NCBI GenBank assembly: GCA_947624125.1
Contig: CANQIY010000027.1
Span: 1-12,601, forward strand
Source: an uncultured Bacilli bacterium
GTDB lineage: Bacteria > Bacillota_I > Bacilli_A > RF39 > UBA660
Direction: 5' to 3'
DNA: 12,601 nucleotides
The notes beneath the pieces were generated by a model. The model worked only from the letters and a program-made list of their open reading frames with translations. It made no database searches and was not told the origin of the DNA. Within the stretch, counting starts at the first letter, position 1; each line of letters begins with the position of its first letter. The position numbers and the translations under genes are program-made. Positions 1-6,010 of the stretch are shown one piece after another.

Positions 1-721
<721 letters not shown>

Positions 722-722
722 A

Positions 723-1085
723 CTACTTCTTTTTTTTATTAACACCCATCATTCCTCCTAAAAGACTACTTAGAAGTAAGATTATATAGTAAATAATTGT
801 CGATATATAGACATTATTTTCAAAAAGAATTAGTTTAATAATAAACATGAAAAAGATAAATATAAGTCCTAAAATTAAACCTTCTAAATAACCTTTTTTT
901 TGTAATTTATAAGCATTATGATAACTTAAAATAAAGAAGATAATTAAATTAGAGATAAGAAGAATTATAGTTGTTATCCCACTATTTAAACCAATTAAGT
1001 TTAAAAGACTGCTAATAAAGGTAATCATTAATTCAATAATTAAAAAAATACCTATAAATTTTGCATAATTAATTAATTTATTCAT
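723..1085 (-). CDS. YrzE-like small integral membrane protein (TIGR04086 type)
   Basis: 120 residues with four hydrophobic segments at about 7-30, 36-55, 66-88 and 92-113, and a lysine-rich tail (NKKKK). There is little soluble sequence, so it acts in the membrane. Size, topology and location between tgt and a DUF421 gene match Bacillus YrzE (TIGR04086), a family of unknown function. The match is by layout and general character, since the sequence is too hydrophobic to show diagnostic residues. The start at 1085 is fixed by AGGTGAT (1096-1090) with a four-base spacer. It is convergent with the pilin-like gene and divergent from the DUF421 gene. In Bacillus it runs with tgt, so a local inversion is implied. 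Confidence 0.7.
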   Translation of the reverse strand: MNKLINYAKFIGIFLIIELMITFISSLLNLIGLNSGITTIILLISNLIIFFILSYHNAYKLQKKGYLEGLILGLIFIFFMFIIKLILFENNVYISTIIYYIILLLSSLLGGMMGVNKKKK

Positions 1086-1089
1086 TTAA

Positions 1090-1163
1090 ATCACCTAATA
1101 AATTATAATAGAATGTTTAAAAATTTATGAATAAATCCATAATATTATTAGGTGATGATATTG
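1090..1163. promoter_or_regulatory. divergent intergenic region: paired AGGTGAT ribosome sites forming a 12-bp inverted repeat
   Basis: ATCACCTAATAA (1090-1101) and TTATTAGGTGAT (1145-1156) are perfect inverted copies facing the two divergent genes. Each contains AGGTGAT, complementary to the 16S tail ...AUCACCUCC. On the plus strand AGGTGAT (1150-1156) is four bases from TTG 1161, the same spacing as for the minus-strand gene and murC. This makes TTG the likely start of the DUF421 gene rather than GTG 1152 or ATG 1155, which lie inside the ribosome site itself. The repeat could also be a regulator site. No convincing -35/-10 pair was found in the 43 bases between the arms. Confidence 0.6.
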
Positions 1164-1808
1164 GAATTATTACAAGTAGTAATTAGAACAACCTTCTTTT
1201 ATTTTTATGTTATATTATGTTTTCGGTTAATGGGCAAAAGAGAAATTGGCCAACTAGGGGTTATTGATTTAATTGTGTCCATTTTAATTGCTGAATTAAT
1301 TGCGATATCGATTGAAAATATTGAAGATAGTATTTTTTTAACAGTTATTCCTATTGCTTTATTAGTAATATTAGAAATTGGGCTTGCTTATATCTCAATT
1401 AAATCACGAAAAATAAGAACTTTTATAGATGGTAAACCATCCTTAATTATTGTTGATGGAAAAATAAATTATAGTGAGATGGTTAAACAAAGATATAGTA
1501 TGGACAATTTGTTACTTAGTTTAAGACAAAAAGAAGTTAAAAGTATTGATGATGTTGAATATGCTTTCTTAGAACCTAATGGTAAACTTTCCATTTTCAA
1601 ATACAATTTCCTTAAAATTCCATCATATTATCCCATGCCTTTAATATTAGATGGAGTATTACAAAAGAAAGCTTTAAAATATATTCATAAAAATGAAGTA
1701 TGGTTAGAAGAAGTTTTAAATCAACAAAATTTACAAATTGAAGATATATTTTATTGTTTTTATAAAAAGAAAAAGTTATATTTTGTGAAGAGAAATGAAT
1801 TAAAATAG
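1161..1808 (+). CDS. DUF421 (YetF/YrbG-type) membrane protein
   Basis: From TTG 1161 the product is 215 residues. Three membrane segments (about 3-22, 32-50, 58-77) surround the family-typical FRLMGKREIGQLGVIDLIVS loop (21-40), which reads MGK(R/K)xIxxL as in DUF421 proteins. A cytoplasmic beta-rich domain follows, with FIDGKPSLIIVDGKI (88-102) and a MDNLLLSLRQKEV helix (114-126), as in the DUF421/YetF C-terminal domain. Residues beyond about 150 form an extra, less conserved tail. Function is unknown for the family; Bacillus paralogues have been linked to spore or stress physiology, which says little here. The neighbour order with tgt and the YrzE-like gene matches Bacillus yrbG. GTG 1152 is an alternative start adding three residues. 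Confidence 0.9.
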   Translation: MELLQVVIRTTFFYFYVILCFRLMGKREIGQLGVIDLIVSILIAELIAISIENIEDSIFLTVIPIALLVILEIGLAYISIKSRKIRTFIDGKPSLIIVDGKINYSEMVKQRYSMDNLLLSLRQKEVKSIDDVEYAFLEPNGKLSIFKYNFLKIPSYYPMPLILDGVLQKKALKYIHKNEVWLEEVLNQQNLQIEDIFYCFYKKKKLYFVKRNELK

Positions 1809-1823
1809 TCATTTCTTTTTTTT
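1788..1823 (+). terminator. intrinsic terminator spanning the DUF421 stop codon
   Basis: AGAAATGA (1791-1798) pairs perfectly with TCATTTCT (1809-1816), and weaker A-T/G-U pairs extend outward from 1788. The loop (1799-1808) holds the TAG stop. The 3' arm runs straight into a T-tract (to 1823). The hairpin is therefore built partly from coding sequence. Confidence 0.75.
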
Positions 1824-1841
1824 ATAATTTTTTTGACTTTT

Positions 1842-1863
1842 ACTTGACAATTAAATGTTAAGT
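1842..1863. promoter_or_regulatory. imperfect palindromic operator over the -35 region of the HTH gene
   Basis: ACTTGACA (1842-1849) and TGTTAAGT (1856-1863) are inverted arms matching 7 of 8 around ATTAAA; over the full 22 bp, 9 of 11 half-site positions match. The palindrome contains the whole -35 box and part of the spacer, a classical repressor position. The gene immediately downstream encodes a HTH protein, so autorepression is the simplest inference. Confidence 0.55.
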
Positions 1864-1873
1864 TATATATAAT
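1844..1873 (+). promoter_or_regulatory. sigma-A-type promoter of the HTH/eight-Cys protein operon
   Basis: Consensus TTGACA (1844-1849), 18 bases, then consensus TATAAT (1868-1873). Expected transcription start is near 1880, about 27 bases before the chosen start codon. A second TATAAT at 1874-1879 is too far from the -35 box. Confidence 0.8.
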
Positions 1874-1906
1874 TATAATTGTAAATGATAGAAAGTAGTG
1901 AACGGA

Positions 1907-2677
1907 ATGGATAAGTTAAATGATTTATTACAAGAATTAGGGGTTTCCAAAGTAAGACTTTCAAAGTATCTAGGGGTATCAAGACAAATGGTTTATAATT
2001 ATTTAGTATTAGATAGTCTAGAAAAATGGCCAAAAGAGAAGAAATTATTATTATTACAATTATTGGATTTAAAAGAGGGAACTAAAGAAGAATTAGAATC
2101 TATCAAAGTAGATACAGAATATTTAATGAATGTCGAAAAAAGATTAAGTATTGGTGTTAAAAGTGGTAGTGATTTAGAAAATTTCTTAGATTTAAAGGGA
2201 TTAGATAAAGAAAGTAGAATTTTATTAAATGATATAGCTTTTCTTTTAAAAGAAAAATTAGAAGAAAATAAAAATAATGATTATTCGGCAATTAAATATT
2301 TATATAATTCTTTGCAATCAATGGATAATGTCCCAGAAATTAAATATATTTTAGCTTATATGGCTAAAACAAATGGTTTTATTAGTCCCGATGAATATGC
2401 TTTTAATGAAGATAAACAATTTATTTTTGAAAGTATATTATATTCGGCTTTAAATCTTTATAATAATGGGGGAGCTAGCAAAAGTAAAGTATTAGAAAGT
2501 CATAAGAGATTTGTTCAAGAAATAGAAGAGAAGAAGGAAGAAAAATTAAGCCGGACAGAACAATTAAATACGATAAAAATTCAAGCTTTAAGAGAGCTTG
2601 GCTTTAATGAAATAAATGAAGGTAATGCATCAGAAGTGTTTGCAAAAATTGCAGAAATACAGTCAAGAAAAGTATAG
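1907..2677 (+). CDS. HTH (XRE-like) DNA-binding protein with a long helical C-terminus, probable autoregulator
   Basis: 256 residues from ATG 1907. Residues 11-35 (GVSKVRLSKYLGVSR, then QMVYNYL) form a typical helix-turn-helix: first helix, turn LGVS, recognition helix starting SRQMVYNY. The rest is helical and unlike any family I can name: a hydrophobic LLLLQLLDL segment (47-55), charged helices (100-125), and a Lys/Glu-rich probable coiled coil (198-222). GTG 1898 in frame would add three residues; ATG 1907 is preferred because a weak TAGTGA lies five bases before it, but the choice is not firm. It is first in an operon with a membrane protein 18 bases downstream. The palindrome over its promoter suggests it represses itself. 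No ligand domain or phage neighbours are visible. Confidence 0.85.
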   Translation: MDKLNDLLQELGVSKVRLSKYLGVSRQMVYNYLVLDSLEKWPKEKKLLLLQLLDLKEGTKEELESIKVDTEYLMNVEKRLSIGVKSGSDLENFLDLKGLDKESRILLNDIAFLLKEKLEENKNNDYSAIKYLYNSLQSMDNVPEIKYILAYMAKTNGFISPDEYAFNEDKQFIFESILYSALNLYNNGGASKSKVLESHKRFVQEIEEKKEEKLSRTEQLNTIKIQALRELGFNEINEGNASEVFAKIAEIQSRKV

Positions 2678-2695
2678 AAAGAGGTTGGCAGTAAA

Positions 2696-3526
2696 ATGGC
2701 TAAAAAAGAAAAAATAAAAGAGAATAATAAGGAAAATGATAAGATTTTAATAATATTAATTGTTATTTTATCATTAATTGCTGTAGTTTTGATTGTTGTC
2801 AAATTATTAAATGGTAATAATATGGATATTAATGACCCACTTGTAGCTGATTTACATAATTATTTTAGTACCGATGATTTAGGCAATTGTAATGGTTTAT
2901 TTAACTATGGTGATGGAACAGTTAATTATGATAATACGGATATGGAAAATAAGTTATGTTTAGCATATCATAAAGCTGATATAACTAGTGATGAGAAAGT
3001 AAGTTATGACGCAACGAATGAAGAATTATGCCAAGTAGATGGAATGACTTTTAGAGTTGAAGAAAATACAACTCAATGCCAAGTTCAAAAAATAAAGAAA
3101 GATGACATTGATAGTGCTTATAAAAAGCTTTTTGGTAAAGATATTGAAAATAATCAAGAATTTAAAATAGATAATTTTCATATTTGTTTCCTTCATGAAG
3201 ATGAATATTATTGTGGCTTATCAGAGATATTAACTTATACAATTGGTAATGAATCATCTGTTTACCGAATTATTGAAAAAGCAGTGGAGAAGGGGAGCAA
3301 TATTGAAATATATGATTATTTTGTTAAAGTAACTGGTAATACTTGTTATAAGACTTATATTACAAATACAGAAAATGTTCCATGTACAAAGGAATATACC
3401 AATAATAAAAAAGTTAATTATCGTTTCTTACAAAAATATGGTACACAATTTAAACATACATATGCTAAAGCTGAAGATGGCTCCTACTACTGGGTTAGTA
3501 CAGAAGCAATTGATTTAAAAAATTAA
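2696..3526 (+). CDS. membrane-anchored extracytoplasmic protein with eight cysteines, function unknown
   Basis: 276 residues. A lysine-rich cytoplasmic start (MAKKEKIKENNKEN) precedes one membrane helix (about 17-37); the rest is outside the cell by the positive-inside rule. The outer part is acidic and Tyr/Asn-rich, with cysteines at 65, 88, 112, 128, 164, 173, 217 and 230. Eight is an even number, compatible with four disulfides. The stretch AYKKLFGKDI (141-150) followed by FHICFLHEDEYYCG (161-174) may be a repeated-family motif, but I cannot name it. GAGGT (2681-2685) is ten bases before the ATG. It is the second gene of an operon with the HTH protein and ends at a strong terminator. A role in sensing or the envelope under control of the HTH protein is inference only. 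Confidence 0.8.
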   Translation: MAKKEKIKENNKENDKILIILIVILSLIAVVLIVVKLLNGNNMDINDPLVADLHNYFSTDDLGNCNGLFNYGDGTVNYDNTDMENKLCLAYHKADITSDEKVSYDATNEELCQVDGMTFRVEENTTQCQVQKIKKDDIDSAYKKLFGKDIENNQEFKIDNFHICFLHEDEYYCGLSEILTYTIGNESSVYRIIEKAVEKGSNIEIYDYFVKVTGNTCYKTYITNTENVPCTKEYTNNKKVNYRFLQKYGTQFKHTYAKAEDGSYYWVSTEAIDLKN

Positions 3527-3552
3527 CATCCCCTCTTTTTGGATGTTTTTTT
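3525..3552 (+). terminator. intrinsic terminator of the HTH operon
   Basis: AACATCC (3525-3531) pairs perfectly with GGATGTT (3541-3547), with a nine-base loop and a T-run from 3546 to 3552. The 5' arm begins in the TAA stop codon. Confidence 0.9.
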
Positions 3553-3577
3553 CTCACTATTATTAGTATTATATATA

Positions 3578-3647
3578 TAACCTTATTAATATATTTAAAT
3601 AAGGTTAATATACGCGTATATCCTTTTAATAAATATAAATAAGGTTA
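3578..3647. repeat. three copies of AATAAGGTTA (one inverted) around a 14-bp palindrome
   Basis: TAACCTTATT at 3578-3587 is the inverted copy of AATAAGGTTA at 3598-3607, and a third copy in direct orientation is at 3638-3647. Between the second and third lies ATATACGCGTATAT (3608-3621), a perfect palindrome with the only CGCG nearby. The spacing and identity suggest binding sites for a DNA-binding protein; the protein is unknown. The cluster ends about 170 bases before the dif site. Confidence 0.65.
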
Positions 3648-3816
3648 TAATTATTAACTAAATTTTTAATTACTAAATTAATTATTAAATTATTATTTTA
3701 TGAATTTTAAATATTTAAATTGTTTTTAAATAAATTTATAAGCATAGTATGGTAAAAAAATGAATTGAAGTTCGTTAAAATAAGCCTAAAATACTGGGTA
3801 TTTTAAATTATTATAG

Positions 3817-3844
3817 ATTTTACATAATGTATATTATGTAAACC
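3817..3844 (+). other. dif: chromosomal dif site (XerC/XerD recombination site)
   Basis: The 28-bp layout is 11-bp arm ATTTTACATAA (3817-3827), 6-bp centre TGTATA (3828-3833) and 11-bp arm TTATGTAAACC (3834-3844). From memory, the E. coli dif core CATAATGTATATTATGT is present exactly (17 bp), and the right arm differs from the B. subtilis XerD arm TTATGTAAACT at one base. It lies in a gene-free region about 1.1 kb from a Xer recombinase gene. Xer enzymes resolve chromosome dimers here at division, with FtsK/SpoIIIE translocation bringing the two sites together. Unusually, the arms are near-perfect inverted copies (9 of 11; TTTACATAAT and ATTATGTAAA are exact). Confidence 0.88.
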
Positions 3845-3936
3845 AAAGCTTGAGAAAACAAAATGAAGATACGATTATCTATATTCCTTCTACTCTTTTA
3901 TTCATATATTTATTAATTCTTTTAATATTTAATTAT

Positions 3937-4677
3937 TTAAATAAAATGATTTATCATTATAATTATTAAACCACTAATTAAACCTATATAAATATATTTA
4001 TATTGTTTGTATGATATAGCTTTTGGAAGCATCTCTTCAATAGCTAGTGTTATCATTATTCCTGCTACAAATAATAAAACGATACTAATCATTATTTCGG
4101 TAATAAATGGTTTTAAAAATAAATAAGCAAGAATGGCTCCAGCTGGTTCAGCAAGTCCCGAAATTAATGTCGTTATCAATGCTTTTTGCTTCGAATTAGT
4201 GGCATAATATATAGGAACAGCAATTGATATACCTTCCGGAATATTATGTAACATAATGGCAATGCCTAATTTAATTCCCAATTTAGGATTTTGGACACTT
4301 CCCATAAAGGTGGCAATTCCTTCTGGAAAATTATGAAGTATTAAAGCTATCATACTAAGAATACCTAATTTATATAAACTTTTTTCATTAATAGTTAATT
4401 TATCAATAATAAAAATACTGATAATCCCTGCTAAAAATGCTAGTAAAATCATTGTTATGCCTTTCCCAAAACTATTACTTAACATTATATTAAAAAAGGA
4501 CGTTGGAATTAAATCGGTAATACTTATTCCTATCATAATAGCAATGGAAAAAGATAAACAAAAAGTAATAAATTTATTAATAGCATTTGCTTTTATTTTA
4601 AAAAAGATTACTACTCCACCTAATAGTGTTGAAAGACCCGCGATAGTTGATATTAAAAAAGCATAAATTGTACTCAT
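3937..4677 (-). CDS. ZIP-family divalent metal transporter
   Basis: 246 residues from ATG 4677. Seven or eight hydrophobic segments are visible, with the metal-site signatures HNFPEG (115-120) in one helix, HNIPEG (144-149) in the next and GLAEPAGA (174-181) in the following one, as in ZupT/GufA-type ZIP proteins. These import Zn2+ and sometimes Fe2+ or Mn2+ across the cytoplasmic membrane; the exact metal cannot be read from the sequence. Length is normal. ATG 4683 is also in frame, but GGGG abuts it directly and is correctly spaced for ATG 4677, so the shorter form is preferred. A 26-bp palindrome lies upstream (4728-4753) and may be a regulator site. No clear terminator follows its stop codon. 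Confidence 0.95.
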   Translation of the reverse strand: MSTIYAFLISTIAGLSTLLGGVVIFFKIKANAINKFITFCLSFSIAIMIGISITDLIPTSFFNIMLSNSFGKGITMILLAFLAGIISIFIIDKLTINEKSLYKLGILSMIALILHNFPEGIATFMGSVQNPKLGIKLGIAIMLHNIPEGISIAVPIYYATNSKQKALITTLISGLAEPAGAILAYLFLKPFITEIMISIVLLFVAGIMITLAIEEMLPKAISYKQYKYIYIGLISGLIIIMINHFI

Positions 4678-4727
4678 AGCCATCCCCTATTAATTGTATG
4701 TAAATATAATTTTTATTTGCTAAAAAA

Positions 4728-4753
4728 TGGTAAATCATGGCCATATTTTTCCA
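4728..4753. promoter_or_regulatory. 26-bp imperfect palindrome between the ZIP gene and the mini-protein gene
   Basis: Half-sites TGGTAAATCATGG (4728-4740) and CCATATTTTTCCA (4741-4753) match as inverted repeats at 10 of 13 positions around ATGGCCAT. It lies about 50 bases upstream of the ZIP start and 60 upstream of the divergent mini-protein start, so one factor could control both. A metal regulator of the Fur/Zur type is possible but the sequence is not a match to the B. subtilis boxes I know. Confidence 0.4.
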
Positions 4754-4798
4754 ATAATTATTAAGTATTAATAAGAAATTTAGAGCCATAATAATAGC

Positions 4799-4805
4799 AG
4801 GAGGT
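4799..4805 (+). promoter_or_regulatory. perfect AGGAGGT ribosome binding site of the mini-protein gene
   Basis: AGGAGGT is the full Shine-Dalgarno complement and lies nine bases before ATG 4815. It is the best ribosome site in the window and is the main evidence that the short frame is translated. Confidence 0.85.
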
Positions 4806-4814
4806 AAGATTAAT

Positions 4815-4958
4815 ATGAGTAGAAATAGTAATAACAGCAGTAGTAATAATTCAAGAAGTAATAATAGAGCTCGTAATAATAATCAATCTAGTAGTAGAAA
4901 TTCAAATAGTAGTAGCTCAAATAACAGAACTCGTAATAACAATAAAGAAAGTCGTTAA
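4815..4958 (+). CDS. 47-residue Ser/Asn/Arg-only basic low-complexity protein
   Basis: The frame encodes 47 residues of which 41 are Ser (16), Asn (17) or Arg (8). The others are the initial Met and one each of Ala, Gln, Thr, Lys and Glu. There is no hydrophobic residue beyond Met and Ala, so it cannot fold into a normal core and should be disordered and strongly basic. The unit NNR(A/T)RNNN occurs at 16-23 and 36-43, indicating an internal duplication. Evidence for expression is a perfect AGGAGGT site, an ATG at proper spacing, a stop, and an intrinsic terminator nine bases later. It stands alone on the plus strand between two minus-strand genes. Binding to nucleic acid or another polyanion is plausible from charge; no family is recognised. 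Confidence 0.8.
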   Translation: MSRNSNNSSSNNSRSNNRARNNNQSSSRNSNSSSSNNRTRNNNKESR

Positions 4959-4966
4959 TAATTTAA

Positions 4967-4998
4967 AAAGGAAGATGATTTATTCTTCCTTTATTTTT
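4967..4998. terminator. bidirectional intrinsic terminator between the mini-protein gene and xerD
   Basis: AAAGGAAGA (4967-4975) pairs perfectly with TCTTCCTTT (4984-4992), with an eight-base loop. On the plus strand TTATTTTT follows (to 4998). On the minus strand the opposite arm runs into five T (complement of 4965-4969), so it can also end the xerD transcript, whose stop codon lies in the stem. Confidence 0.85.
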
Positions 4999-5872
4999 GG
5001 AAATGAGGGTGATTTTTATAGTCATCCTCTATTTTTTTATTCGAAACATGGGAATATATTTGAGTAGTTTTAATGTTTTCATGACCGAGTAATTCTTGAA
5101 TAACTCTTAAATCGGCGCCATTATTAAGAAGATGAGTGGCAAAAGAATGTCTTAAAGTATGAGGTGATATTTCTTTTTCGATATTTCTTTCTTGACAAAG
5201 AGATTTTAAAATCTTGAAAAAACCTTGGCGTGACATTTTTTGCCCATTATAATTAATGAATATATATGACGATGGGACTTTTAATAGAAAATTACGATAT
5301 TCATTTATATATAAATTTAAATATTTAACAGTGATATCACTAATTGGAATAATTCTCTCTTTACTTCCCTTCCCCATTATTTTAATAAACTCCCCTTCTT
5401 CATTGTAATTAGCAAGAGTTAAATTAAGCAATTCGGAAACTCTTATTCCCGTGGCATATAATAACTCCAACATAGCTTTATTCCGGTAATCAATAGGTTT
5501 TGTTAAAGAAATGTCTAATAATCTATCTACTTCTTCTTCCGTTAAATAATTAGGTAATCTCTTCTCTATTTTAGGACTTTTAATATTCGCACAGGGATTA
5601 TTCGTAATATGTCCGAAATCAAGCATATAATTATAGAATGAATTTAAAACTGTTAAATAATGAGCTCTTGTTTTACTTGTATTATCTTTATTATACAAAA
5701 AATTTCTTATATCATCCTCTGTTAAATTTAAAATATTTTTCTTAAAATAATCAGTTACTTGCATTAAATTATAACGATATGAATTATAAGTATTTTGTGA
5801 TAATTTTCTTTCAAATTTAAGATAATCTAAATATTCTTCTACTTCCCTACTTAATATAATTTCTTCTTTCAT
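4991..5872 (-). CDS. xerD: XerD-type tyrosine recombinase
   Basis: 293 residues, close to the 298 of E. coli XerD. An N-terminal SAM-like DNA-binding domain (about 7-90) is followed by the catalytic domain (about 105-290). All six catalytic positions are present with the same spacing as in E. coli XerD: R144 (ATGIRVSELL), K168 (GKGSKER), H238 and R241 (HTLRH), H264 (LLGHENI) and the nucleophile Y273 (TTQIYSH). Such enzymes cut and join dif to resolve chromosome dimers in the cytoplasm. The dif site about 1.1 kb away makes this role likely. XerC and XerD are hard to tell apart alone; XerD is favoured by overall likeness. AGGATAT precedes the ATG. Its stop codon lies within a bidirectional terminator. 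Confidence 0.95.
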   Translation of the reverse strand: MKEEIILSREVEEYLDYLKFERKLSQNTYNSYRYNLMQVTDYFKKNILNLTEDDIRNFLYNKDNTSKTRAHYLTVLNSFYNYMLDFGHITNNPCANIKSPKIEKRLPNYLTEEEVDRLLDISLTKPIDYRNKAMLELLYATGIRVSELLNLTLANYNEEGEFIKIMGKGSKERIIPISDITVKYLNLYINEYRNFLLKVPSSYIFINYNGQKMSRQGFFKILKSLCQERNIEKEISPHTLRHSFATHLLNNGADLRVIQELLGHENIKTTQIYSHVSNKKIEDDYKNHPHFQK

Positions 5873-5890
5873 ATATCCTCATCTTCTTTA

Positions 5891-5919
5891 ATTATATCAT
5901 TTAAATTACTTATCAACAA
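5891..5919 (-). promoter_or_regulatory. putative xerD promoter
   Basis: On the minus strand TTGTTG (5919-5914), 17 bases, TATAAT (5896-5891). The -10 box is perfect and the -35 box weak (three of six). The expected start, near 5884, leaves only about 12 untranslated bases. Confidence 0.45.
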
Positions 5920-5934
5920 TTTTAATTTTTTTTA

Positions 5935-5963
5935 TTTACATTTTTCTTTAAGAATAGTAGAAT
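5935..5963 (+). promoter_or_regulatory. promoter of the murC-rarA operon
   Basis: TTTACA (5935-5940), 17 bases, TAGAAT (5958-5963); each box has one mismatch to the sigma-A consensus. Expected start is near 5970, about 40 bases before murC. Confidence 0.65.
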
Positions 5964-5999
5964 ATATTTATATATTTAGTAATGAAAAATATATAAAAT

Positions 6000-6006
6000 A
6001 GGTGAT
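6000..6006 (+). promoter_or_regulatory. AGGTGAT ribosome site that fixes the murC start
   Basis: AGGTGAT is followed by TTTT and ATG 6011, the same arrangement as other genes in the window. It rules out the in-frame GTG at 6002, which lies inside the site. Confidence 0.8.
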
Positions 6007-6010
6007 TTTT

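Larger units (their letters stand above)
3553..3936. other. gene-free AT-rich region containing repeats and the dif site
   Basis: About 380 bases with no supportable gene. From left to right it holds the AATAAGGTTA repeat cluster (3578-3647), a very AT-rich tract with ACTAAATT duplicated (about 3658-3685), and a perfect 8-bp inverted repeat TAAAATAC/GTATTTTA with a TGG loop (3787-3805) that lacks a T-run. The dif site follows (3817-3844), then about 90 bases of unremarkable sequence up to the end of the ZIP gene. The layout fits a replication terminus spacer rather than a decayed gene. Confidence 0.6.

Noticed and set aside
1612..1812. Minus-strand open frame inside the DUF421 gene
   Set aside because: Antisense shadow of a recognised gene with AT-rich composition and no ribosome site.
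1833..1838. A second -35-like TTGACT upstream of the HTH promoter
   Set aside because: It is 29 bases from the -10 box; TTGACA at 1844 has better match and spacing.
2581..2802. Minus-strand open frame across the HTH/membrane protein junction
   Set aside because: Antisense to two real genes; its hydrophobic content mirrors the membrane helix codons of the other strand.
3787..3805. Perfect 8-bp inverted repeat near dif as a terminator
   Set aside because: No T-run follows on either strand and no transcript is expected to end there.
3863..3916. Short plus-strand frame of 17 codons starting ATGAAGATACG
   Set aside because: No ribosome site and no homology-like features; too short to support.
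4457..4789. Open frames overlapping the ZIP gene start on both strands
   Set aside because: They conflict with a clear ZIP transporter frame and have no ribosome site of their own.
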